Below, piece by piece: positions 7,251-13,598 of a stretch of 14,756 nt of DNA. Both the position numbers and the translations under genes were made by a program. Position 1 is the stretch's first letter, and each line of letters begins with the position of its first letter. Source of the stretch: Vermiphilus sp. (GTDB taxonomy: Bacteria; Ratteibacteria; UBA8468; B48-G9; JAFGKM01). Under the pieces are notes generated by a model. It saw nothing but the letters and a program-made list of their open reading frames with translations, was not told the origin of the DNA and did no database searches. Location: NCBI GenBank assembly GCA_020722825.1, contig DYKC01000021.1, positions 1-14,756 on the forward strand, read 5' to 3'.

Positions 7251-7622
7251 ATGGAAATTACTGAAACCAGAATTTCTCTTGTGGGAAAACCCAATAGTAG
7301 ATTAAGAGCATATGCTTCAGTGACCTTTGACGATGTCTTTGTCGTAACAGATATAAGAATAATAGAGGGTAAAAATGGTCTTTTCGTTGCGATGCCAAGC
7401 AAGAAAATACAGAGGGACTGTCCGAAATGTGGTTTTAAAAATGCCATTTCAAACAAGTTCTGCGGGTCCTGCGGAACTGCTCTCAGTCCAGTTGACGAGG
7501 AAAAACTTCCTCCTTCTCAACAACATAGAGACCTTGCTCATCCTATCAAGACAGAGTTCCGCGATTACATACAGGAAAGGGTTCTGTCTGAATATGAAAA
7601 GCAGGCTAAAGCCGTAAAATAA
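7251..7622 (+). CDS. spoVG: SpoVG-family RNA/DNA-binding regulator with inserted zinc ribbon
   Basis: Protein of 123 residues. The first 51 (MEITETRISL, then RLRAYASVTFDDVFVVTDI, then IIEGKNGLFVAMPSK) follow SpoVG closely. The family's second block RDLAHPI....R..IQ..VL..YE resumes at 93-116. In usual SpoVG only ~10 residues separate MPSK from RDIAHPI; here ~40 do, and they hold CPKC (57-60) and CGSC (71-74), a CX2C-X10-CX2C zinc ribbon like those of the DZR or zinc-ribbon-15 type. SpoVG proteins are small site-specific nucleic-acid-binding regulators; which genes this one controls is unknown. Firmicute sporulation is not implied, as the family is broader. The zinc ribbon may alter nucleic-acid or partner binding. 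It follows ispE by 14 bp and has a strong ribosome binding site. Confidence 0.9.
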   Translation: MEITETRISLVGKPNSRLRAYASVTFDDVFVVTDIRIIEGKNGLFVAMPSKKIQRDCPKCGFKNAISNKFCGSCGTALSPVDEEKLPPSQQHRDLAHPIKTEFRDYIQERVLSEYEKQAKAVK

Positions 7623-7725
7623 AAGATTGTTTTAGTCTATACTGTTGTGCAACCGCAGGTAATTTTATTCTCGGCAGTAAGGCGAGATCATCACACAATG
7701 AAATGCGGTTTGTAATTATCAGCCA
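7623..7725 (+). promoter_or_regulatory. Intergenic gap before gspF with possible leader RNA structure
   Basis: This 103-nt gap separates spoVG from the T2SS cluster. AACCGCA (7651-7657) is complementary to TGCGGTT (7704-7710). TCTCG (7669-7673) and CGAGA (7683-7687) could form a smaller hairpin inside it. A -10-like TATACT at 7638-7643 has no good -35 box; if used, the RNA would start near the outer stem. No intrinsic terminator and no Shine-Dalgarno sequence for gspF were seen. The structure is weakly supported and could be chance. Confidence 0.25.
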
Positions 7726-8922
7726 ATGAATACATATATATATATGTGTTTGGACAAACAGGGCAGAAAGGTCTCCGGTAGAATAGAGGCAGAAGATGCA
7801 AACAAGGTAAAGACCGTATTGAAAGATAAAGGACTTTATATTATTGAAATTTCAGAAAAGGTATCCTCTTTGCCGTTTTTTAAACTTGGGATAAAAGAGG
7901 TAGACCTTGTTCTTGCAATGAGAGAATTAGCAACATTTGTAAGTTCCAAACTTCCTCTGGATGAATGTCTTACTGGTGTCACATCGCAGATGAAGGCAGG
8001 AAAACTAAAAAGTATTTTTGAAAATATACAGAAAAAGATACGGGAGGGTAAAAGTTTTTCAGGAGCACTGAAAGATTTTCCGGGAGTTTTTTCGGAAGTG
8101 ATTGTATCAATGGTGCGGGTAGGTGAAGAAACAGGAACACTGGATAAAATACTTCTAAGAATCTCGGATTTTCTTGAAAAGAAACAGAACTTCAAAAACA
8201 GGATCAGAAGCATTATGAGTTATCCCGCATTTATGCTGGTTATCTCAGTCGCAGTCTTCATATTTCTTCTGTCATTCGTAATCCCGACAATTACCAGGAT
8301 ATTTGTGGACATAGATATAGATCTCCCGCTTCCAACAACAATATTGATAAAGATAAGCGGCTTCTTCAAAACAGGATGGTTGTACATCGCCCTGGGATTT
8401 ATAGTTTTATTTTATAGTCTCAAAAAATTTTTCTCCACGGAGCAGGGAAAGAAAATAATTGATTTTGCAAGGTTCCACATCCCATTTTTCAATAATCTCC
8501 TGATAAAGAAAGAAATAATTTTGTTTACAAGGACAATAGCAACCCTTATAAATGGTGGGGTTGATATTATAGAGTCGTTAAATATTGCAAGTCAGGTGAT
8601 TTCAAGCCCGACATTAAAAAGTGATATAAAAGGAATCACAGAACTTCTGTCAAAAGGGGGGTCGCTCTCTGCCTCTTTCAGAAGCAACAAGCATTTTCCA
8701 TATCTTGTCACACAACTGGTTACCGCTGGAGAAAGAAGTGGTACCCTGCCGGAAATGTTTGACAAGATAGGGGAAATATATGAGGAAGAGGTTTCACAAA
8801 GTTCAACAAGACTGGTTAATTTTCTTGAACCGGCTATGATTGTTTTTATGGGGGGCGTGGTTGGAACTATTGTACTTGCAGTGCTCCTTCCAATCTTTCA
8901 GATAAGCCAGTCAATACGGTAG
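7726..8922 (+). CDS. gspF: Type II secretion inner-membrane platform protein GspF
   Basis: Polytopic inner-membrane protein of 398 residues, the platform that couples the GspE ATPase to pseudopilus assembly. The N-terminal YMCLDKQGRKVSGRIEA (6-22) is the typical GspF opening. Two T2SSF domains repeat, at about 64-186 and 266-388, each with its Gly-Glu motif (VGEETGTLD 132-140, GERSGTLPEM 335-344). Three membrane segments lie near 166-187, 215-233 and 371-392. PilC of type IV pili is the close alternative; the following GspG-K genes favour GspF. gspE, which often precedes gspF, is absent here and must be elsewhere if the system works. The ATG has no clear ribosome binding site, but the N-terminal match supports it. 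Confidence 0.92.
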   Translation: MNTYIYMCLDKQGRKVSGRIEAEDANKVKTVLKDKGLYIIEISEKVSSLPFFKLGIKEVDLVLAMRELATFVSSKLPLDECLTGVTSQMKAGKLKSIFENIQKKIREGKSFSGALKDFPGVFSEVIVSMVRVGEETGTLDKILLRISDFLEKKQNFKNRIRSIMSYPAFMLVISVAVFIFLLSFVIPTITRIFVDIDIDLPLPTTILIKISGFFKTGWLYIALGFIVLFYSLKKFFSTEQGKKIIDFARFHIPFFNNLLIKKEIILFTRTIATLINGGVDIIESLNIASQVISSPTLKSDIKGITELLSKGGSLSASFRSNKHFPYLVTQLVTAGERSGTLPEMFDKIGEIYEEEVSQSSTRLVNFLEPAMIVFMGGVVGTIVLAVLLPIFQISQSIR

Positions 8923-9033
8923 CAATAACTATTTTAGCCTCCCTCTGGCGGGAGTCATCCAGAGTTTCAGTAGAAGAATGGAAGGGTGAAGATAGTACTC
9001 AATCCAAGAGCGGGCACGTCAGGAGTAAAGAAT
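8923..9033 (+). other. gspF-gspG spacer with two mutually exclusive hairpins
   Basis: This is the only long gap inside the otherwise overlapping gsp genes. CTCCC (8939-8943) pairs with GGGAG (8950-8954). Alternatively CTCTGG (8943-8948) pairs with CCAGAG (8959-8964). The stems share bases, so they compete. Only three Ts follow, so this is not a standard terminator. It could be an mRNA stability or processing element that raises GspG relative to GspF, but that is inference. Confidence 0.3.
9021..9025 (+). promoter_or_regulatory. Ribosome binding site of gspG
   Basis: AGGAG, 8 nt before the ATG at 9034. It supports that ATG over the in-frame GTG at 8986, which would give an unusually long 28-residue prepilin leader. 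Confidence 0.6.
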
Positions 9034-9483
9034 ATGAATATTATATCCCGGCACAACAGACAGAAAGGATTTACCTTTATAGAGTTAATGGTGGTTATAG
9101 TTATTCTCAGCATTCTTATAATGATTGTTATGCCGAGATTTTTCGGCAGAATTGATGATGCAAGGATAACTGCTGTAAAAATACAGATGGAAAATTTTAA
9201 GTCTGCACTGAAACTTTTTTATCTTGATAACGGCTTTTACCCCGGGACAGAACAGGGCTTACAGGCACTCATTGAAAAACCAACTTCCGGAAGGATTCCA
9301 AACAAATGGAGAGAAGGCGGATATCTTGAAAAGTCGTCTTTACCGAGGGACCCGTGGGGAAACGAGTATGTATACTTAAGTCCGGGGAGTTCAGGAGAAG
9401 ACTTTGAAATTATTTCCCTTGGCAGAGATGGCAAGGAAGGAGGCAAAGGTCCTGATGCTGACATATCCAGTTCACAAATCTAA
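9034..9483 (+). CDS. gspG: Major pseudopilin GspG
   Basis: Major pseudopilin of the T2SS, which polymerises into the short periplasmic pseudopilus. With the ATG at 9034 the protein has 149 residues. The 12-residue basic leader ends in Gly12, and cleavage by prepilin peptidase would leave F-T-F-I-E with the required Glu at +5 (Glu17). The hydrophobic helix runs to about residue 33. The globular part has the GspG hallmarks NGFYPGTEQGLQALIEKP (66-83), LPRDPWGNEYVY (103-114), and a C-terminal ISLGRDGKEGGKGPDADI (127-144) resembling the calcium-binding loop. A GTG at 8986 is an alternative start but gives an overlong leader. gspH begins inside its last codons. Confidence 0.93.
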   Translation: MNIISRHNRQKGFTFIELMVVIVILSILIMIVMPRFFGRIDDARITAVKIQMENFKSALKLFYLDNGFYPGTEQGLQALIEKPTSGRIPNKWREGGYLEKSSLPRDPWGNEYVYLSPGSSGEDFEIISLGRDGKEGGKGPDADISSSQI

Positions 9484-9987
9484 TCCTGAAGGGTTCACTT
9501 TCGTAGAACTAATGCTGGTAATAATAATTGCGGGATTTTTTTTTATCTGGCATCCCCTACAGTAAAGAACATCCTACCTGCTGGAGAAAATAAGAAGGTT
9601 CTTGAACTTGCGGATGCACTCCGGCAGGCACAACAATATTCAGAGGAAAATAACACACAGGTCTTTTTCTGGATAGACCTTGATACACATACCTTCTGGA
9701 GAGAAGCTGCAGCAACTGCCCCCGATGGTAGCACCAGTAGAGAAGAACAGGAAACCGCACCAGTTAAGACAGGACTGTTATTTACATCCGCCGAGAATTC
9801 CAGAGAAAAAGTTTTTTCCGGCAGAATATCTTTTCTGATAATGCCTGATGGGAAAAAAGAATTCGGATTGATTTCAATGCTTGACCCTGAAATAAATGAT
9901 TCTTACACCCTGTTTATCAACCCTTACCTGTCTTCACCTGAAATATTCACAGGAGAGATAGATTTCAATGAGTACATTTCGTTCTGA
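9455..9987 (+). pseudogene. gspH: Minor pseudopilin gspH interrupted by a frameshift at a T9 run
   Basis: GspH-type minor pseudopilin whose reading frame is broken. From ATG 9455 (AAAGG 5 nt upstream) a 13-residue leader ends in Gly, then FTFVELMLVIIIAGFFF, a textbook prepilin start with Glu at +5. This frame stops at TAA 9563-9565 after 36 residues. The -1 frame, entered at 9544 after nine Ts (9536-9544), reads YLASPTVKN onward with no stop for 147 codons to TGA 9985-9987. Joined, the product is 177 residues, normal for GspH, with LELADALRQAQQYSEENN and ISFLIMPDGK as the expected helix and strand. The second part has no suitable start of its own. Its place between gspG and gspI, with 29-bp and 20-bp overlaps, fixes the identity. 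It could be a base-count error, a recent mutation, or a gene expressed by slippage. Confidence 0.8.
9536..9544 (+). other. Nine-T slippery run at the gspH frame break
   Basis: Nine consecutive Ts. In the incoming frame the codons are TTT TTT TTT, preceded by GGA, so a -1 slip can re-pair both tRNAs perfectly, and RNA polymerase adding one U (or dropping two) would also restore the frame. No convincing downstream stem-loop or pseudoknot was found. Another nine-T run at 12532-12540 in gspL stays in frame without any slip. Confidence 0.7.
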
Positions 9988-10375
9988 CAGGGGATTCACC
10001 CTGCTTGAGGTACTGATTGCAATAGCAATATTTGCAGTGGCATCCATAGTATCATTACAGGCATACCTGTCATCCCTCAGACATATCCAGATAATTACTG
10101 AAGAGAAGAACATCATCCTGTTGTCAAGGTTGAAGATAGAAGAACTGAAGACGGAAAAGAGCAGAGAAGAGAGAGAGCAAAGTGGAAAATTCAATGAGCC
10201 CTTTGAGCAATATGAATGGTCTCTGGAACTCTCGGATTCAAGCGTAAGAGATACTGAATATGGTATCACTTTTACGCCGTACAGACTCACAGTAGGTTCA
10301 GGAAACCTGAGGTTTTCCACCCTCACGCCCTTTTTAAGCATCATAAAAGAAGAGACGGCTGAAAGGATAGAATGA
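9968..10375 (+). CDS. gspI: Minor pseudopilin GspI
   Basis: Minor pseudopilin of 135 residues that forms the pseudopilus tip complex with GspJ and GspK. The short leader MSTFRSDRG is followed by FTLLEVLIAIAIFAVAS, with the peptidase site after Gly9 and Glu14 at +5. The LLEVLIA.AIF version of the helix is characteristic of GspI. A small globular region follows, with IEELKTEK (56-63) continuing the helix and YEWSLELS and YRLTVGS strands typical of the family. It starts inside gspH (20-bp overlap) and its TGA overlaps the gspJ ATG (ATGA, 10372-10375), so translation of the tip pseudopilins is probably coupled. Confidence 0.88.
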   Translation: MSTFRSDRGFTLLEVLIAIAIFAVASIVSLQAYLSSLRHIQIITEEKNIILLSRLKIEELKTEKSREEREQSGKFNEPFEQYEWSLELSDSSVRDTEYGITFTPYRLTVGSGNLRFSTLTPFLSIIKEETAERIE

Positions 10376-10932
10376 GTACCTTACAAAAGAAAAAAGGTTT
10401 CACTTTAATTGAAATACTGATTACAACGGTTCTTATTTTCCTTGTCTTCAGCCTGGTCTATGCAACCTTTTTTTCTATAAGTAAAAACACAGCAGAACTG
10501 CAGGACAGAATGCGGTCTTCAGAGATTGTCTTTAGGTTTTTAAAGGGGTTTAGCGAAGAAATAAAATCAGCGATATGCAGCTATGAAGATGCTGATTTTT
10601 GCTATGACGGCAGGGAACTGTCATTCATTACAAAAGACCCCACAAATCTCTATCCTGTAAAGATAACGTACTTTACTGAAATTTCAGGAGATGGACGTGA
10701 AACTCTTTTCAGAAATCAGCACAACCTTCTTGACGGATATTCATTTGTATATCCGGTTCTAAGAGATATTGATGCAGTTAACTTTCTTTTTTACGATGGC
10801 GAGGTCTGGACATCTCAACTGGATCTACAAAAGATAACCGCAGTTGCTATTGAACTTGATTATGACGGTGAAAAAATCTTCTTCCCTGTAAATCTTTATA
10901 CAGAAAAAAATGATACGGAAAAGAAAAAATGA
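10372..10932 (+). CDS. gspJ: Minor pseudopilin GspJ
   Basis: Minor pseudopilin of 186 residues. The leader MSTLQKKKG precedes FTLIEILITTVLIFLVFSLV, with cleavage expected after Gly9 and Glu14 at +5. The globular part has the GspJ pattern: DGRELSFIT (79-87), a mid strand YPVKITYF, and late FLFYDGEVW followed by ITAVAIELDYDG, where the family normally has F.YYD..W......LP..V.......G. GspJ partners GspI and GspK at the pseudopilus tip. It overlaps gspI by 4 bp and gspK by 23 bp. The signature motifs are moderate, so position in the I-J-K order carries part of the weight. Confidence 0.85.
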   Translation: MSTLQKKKGFTLIEILITTVLIFLVFSLVYATFFSISKNTAELQDRMRSSEIVFRFLKGFSEEIKSAICSYEDADFCYDGRELSFITKDPTNLYPVKITYFTEISGDGRETLFRNQHNLLDGYSFVYPVLRDIDAVNFLFYDGEVWTSQLDLQKITAVAIELDYDGEKIFFPVNLYTEKNDTEKKK

Positions 10933-11842
10933 CGGGATAGCCTTAATACTGGTGCTGGCCTTCACGACAGCAATATGTACTCTGGTTATATTTTTTCAGA
11001 GTAAATCAAAAGACTACATAAACTTCTTTGCCGGTGCAAAGCAGGATATGCTCCTTGAAAACATTGCAGAAATGGGAATTGAAATCGGCAAGGAAATAAT
11101 CAGGGTGGACAGGACGAATACTGCAATAATCAATCAGCAGGAAAATCCGTCCATAACGGAAAAAGAATTTGAAATAGAAGGTATACATCTGCTTGTAAAA
11201 ATTGAAGATGAAAACGCTAAGATTAATCCGAACAAGATTTTTGGCAGGAAAGGAGAGGTAAATACATTGCTTCTGGAGATATTCAAAAGATTTTTTACTG
11301 TTGCAGGATATCCCGAAACAATGAGCGCCTCAATCCTTGATTGGATAGACGAAGACGGACTGACCAGACCAGGCGGGGCAGAATCCTTCTACTACAGTAA
11401 TTCAGGTACACCCTACACGCCGCCTAACAGAAATTTGTATACGCGCGAAGAAATCCTACTTATAAAAGATTTCAACAACAAAATAGTTTTTGGAGACCCT
11501 GAAAATGGCATAAAAGGATTAACTGATTTTCTAACTTCCTTTTCTGATGGTAAAATTAATGTAAATACCTGTCCTCCCGAGATATTGGGTGCCCTTGGAT
11601 TTACGACAGCAGAGATAGACAAAATTATCATGGAAAGGGTGAATAGGCCAATAGAAATGGGCTTTATAACCCAGGTAAACAAAGAGGTCTATCTTAAGAA
11701 CAAAAGAGTTATTGTATTTAAAAGCAGATATTTTCTGATAGAGGCAAGTGCTGTTGACAGTAGGGGAAGACAAAAACAAGTGCGGGGTTATATAGAACAA
11801 AAAGACAAAAATATGAATACCGTGAGGATGGAAGTAAGATGA
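10910..11842 (+). CDS. gspK: Minor pseudopilin GspK
   Basis: Largest minor pseudopilin, 310 residues, thought to cap the pseudopilus. The leader MIRKRKNDG precedes IALILVLAFTTAI; as usual for GspK the Glu at +5 is absent (Leu14). The body has the GspK core: KINPNKI (104-110), SASILDWIDEDG (139-150) followed by RPGGAESFYY and TPYTPPNRN, which holds the conserved D.D and GAE..YY segment near the metal sites, and INVNTCPPEILGAL (216-229), typical of the helical SAM-like insert. It starts within gspJ (23-bp overlap) and overlaps gspL by ATGA at 11839-11842. Confidence 0.92.
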   Translation: MIRKRKNDGIALILVLAFTTAICTLVIFFQSKSKDYINFFAGAKQDMLLENIAEMGIEIGKEIIRVDRTNTAIINQQENPSITEKEFEIEGIHLLVKIEDENAKINPNKIFGRKGEVNTLLLEIFKRFFTVAGYPETMSASILDWIDEDGLTRPGGAESFYYSNSGTPYTPPNRNLYTREEILLIKDFNNKIVFGDPENGIKGLTDFLTSFSDGKINVNTCPPEILGALGFTTAEIDKIIMERVNRPIEMGFITQVNKEVYLKNKRVIVFKSRYFLIEASAVDSRGRQKQVRGYIEQKDKNMNTVRMEVR

Positions 11843-13095
11843 GAACAGTTACGTTGTATCTTATGCAGAACAGCGTTATATACAGTGTAAATGATGCAGG
11901 TGGTCAAAGACAGGGGATATTTACGCACAAAGAGATTGAAAACTTTCTCTCAGAAAATATACCGGGTGTTTTAAACGTAATACTTCCCAAGCCCGAGGTA
12001 ATCTTCAGAAAACTTGAGTTTCCGTTTACAAACAGGAAAAACATCCGACTTGTTCTTTTTCAGGAACTTGAAAACGTTCTGCCGGAAACTCCTGAAAATT
12101 ATTATTACTCCATTGAATTTAACCCTGTAGGAAAAGCTAAAACTTCAGTTACCGTTTATGCAGTAAAAAATACAAATTATGATTTCTGGAAAGGACTTGC
12201 CAAAAAATACAATTCAAAAATTTTTTTATTTTCCGACACTCATCTCTTGCACCTTTTTCTTAAACAGAATGCCATAGAAAAAAGCCACATTGGTATTTAC
12301 GGCATCCAGGGATATATACTGATTAATCTCACACAGGAAGGCGTTTTCACAGGTTCTTATTCATATGATTTCAAGACCGCGGAGATTGACAGGGTAAAGG
12401 AGTTGATATCCGGTGTTCTGTCACATAAAAACCTTCCTGTATACCGTTTTGTTGAAGAAAATATCATAAGGGATGTTGGTATAGAAGCGGAAAAAGTTCA
12501 GGACATAAGTTTCCCTCGGATAGATAAGCCCTTTTTTTTTCACAGCCTGTTGACCCTCAAGGGATATAGAAAACCTCTGCAACTCAAAAAACCTCAGCGG
12601 AAAAAAAAGACTCCTGTATATGAGATAATTTTATTCGCTTTCTTTCTGGTATCTTCAGTTCTATTATTCTTCCCTTATTTTCATATTCCATCAAAACAAA
12701 GGGAGATTAATGAACTGAACAGAAAAATGGAGGAGACATTTCTAGCGGTCTTTCCTGATGTTAAAAGGATAGTTAACCCTCTTGTGCAGATAAAGGAAAA
12801 ACTCCTGGAACAAAAGGATATTAACACAATAATATCAGATTATCCATCCATACTGAAGGTTATGGCAAACATTACCATGCTTGTTCCGGAAAACATCAGT
12901 GTCTCCATAGACCAGTTTATCGTTGCTGGAAATAGCCTGACTATTTCTGGCAGTACAGATTCTCTAACTTCTCTGGAAATCATAAAAAGAAATATAGAAA
13001 ACTCAAAGTGTTTTACCGTTAACAATATGGGAACGATTTCTTTTGATGCCAGAGACAGAGTCAATTTTAACATTACACTCGGGATAAATAAATAA
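11839..13095 (+). CDS. gspL: Type II secretion inner-membrane assembly protein GspL
   Basis: Bitopic inner-membrane protein of 418 residues. The first ~230 residues resemble the cytoplasmic actin-like domain of GspL/PilM, with FRKLEFPFTNRKNIRLVLF (56-74) followed by QELENVLPETPENY, matching the family's lPF.....I......ELE..LP block. That domain normally docks the GspE ATPase. A basic stretch KKPQRKKK (250-257) precedes one membrane helix (about 261-281). The periplasmic part (~285-418) has a short coiled region and a PilN/GspL-like ferredoxin fold (ITMLVPENISVSIDQF, then SLTISGSTDSLTSLEIIKR). It overlaps gspK by 4 bp and gspM by 1 bp (TAATG). The nine-T run at 12532-12540 and eight-A run at 12601-12608 stay in frame. 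Confidence 0.87.
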   Translation: MRTVTLYLMQNSVIYSVNDAGGQRQGIFTHKEIENFLSENIPGVLNVILPKPEVIFRKLEFPFTNRKNIRLVLFQELENVLPETPENYYYSIEFNPVGKAKTSVTVYAVKNTNYDFWKGLAKKYNSKIFLFSDTHLLHLFLKQNAIEKSHIGIYGIQGYILINLTQEGVFTGSYSYDFKTAEIDRVKELISGVLSHKNLPVYRFVEENIIRDVGIEAEKVQDISFPRIDKPFFFHSLLTLKGYRKPLQLKKPQRKKKTPVYEIILFAFFLVSSVLLFFPYFHIPSKQREINELNRKMEETFLAVFPDVKRIVNPLVQIKEKLLEQKDINTIISDYPSILKVMANITMLVPENISVSIDQFIVAGNSLTISGSTDSLTSLEIIKRNIENSKCFTVNNMGTISFDARDRVNFNITLGINK

Positions 13096-13598
13096 TGGAC
13101 AACAAAAAATTTTTTACCGTGCTTCTGCTCATTTTAATCATTATACAGATTAAATTTGTTTACATACCCGGAAAAAACAGGCTCATCTCATTAAACCAGG
13201 TCATCTCTGATAAAAAGTCCGACTTTGAAACACTTCAAAAATTGTGTCTGGAATATGCTAAAAAAACAACCAGGGAACGTGAAAATACCGTTAAGACGGC
13301 AAAAAAAGGGTTTTCTCTTTTCTCATACACAGGCACTCTTTTGACAGAACAGACCCTTGAGAAAAACGTTGCTGGTATTCAGCCGATGCCCTCATCAGAA
13401 AAAGGTGGATTTGAAATTGAACGGTTAAGATTGAGTTTGGAAGATATCACATTGAAACAGTTGTATGACTTTCTTTACAGGATTGAAAAACCTGGAAGTT
13501 ACATATATATTCCGGACTTCCGGATGCTCAAAGACAAAGAAAAACCTTTTTTTGTTGATACGGAAATGGAACTTATTGCAGTTAGGTTGACGCAATGA
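13095..13598 (+). CDS. gspM: Type II secretion protein GspM
   Basis: Bitopic protein of 167 residues that pairs with GspL in the inner-membrane platform. A short cytoplasmic MDNKK is followed by one membrane helix (about 6-23) and a periplasmic coiled stretch (27-60). The end (FEIERLRLSLEDITLKQLYD, then FLYRIEKPGSYIYIPDFRM) matches the GspM/PilO ferredoxin-like fold with its ..L..L..FL..IE.... helix. GSFLFSYTGTLLTEQTLEK-like residues before it correspond to the GspM dimer helix. GspM is a poorly conserved family, so the call relies on length, topology and position after gspL. Start and stop are both shared with neighbours (TAATG at 13093, ATGA at 13595). Confidence 0.82.
   Translation: MDNKKFFTVLLLILIIIQIKFVYIPGKNRLISLNQVISDKKSDFETLQKLCLEYAKKTTRERENTVKTAKKGFSLFSYTGTLLTEQTLEKNVAGIQPMPSSEKGGFEIERLRLSLEDITLKQLYDFLYRIEKPGSYIYIPDFRMLKDKEKPFFVDTEMELIAVRLTQ

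Noticed and set aside
8986..9033. GTG start for gspG giving a 28-residue leader
   Set aside because: Prepilin leaders of GspG are short; the ATG at 9034 has AGGAG at a good distance and gives a 12-residue leader.
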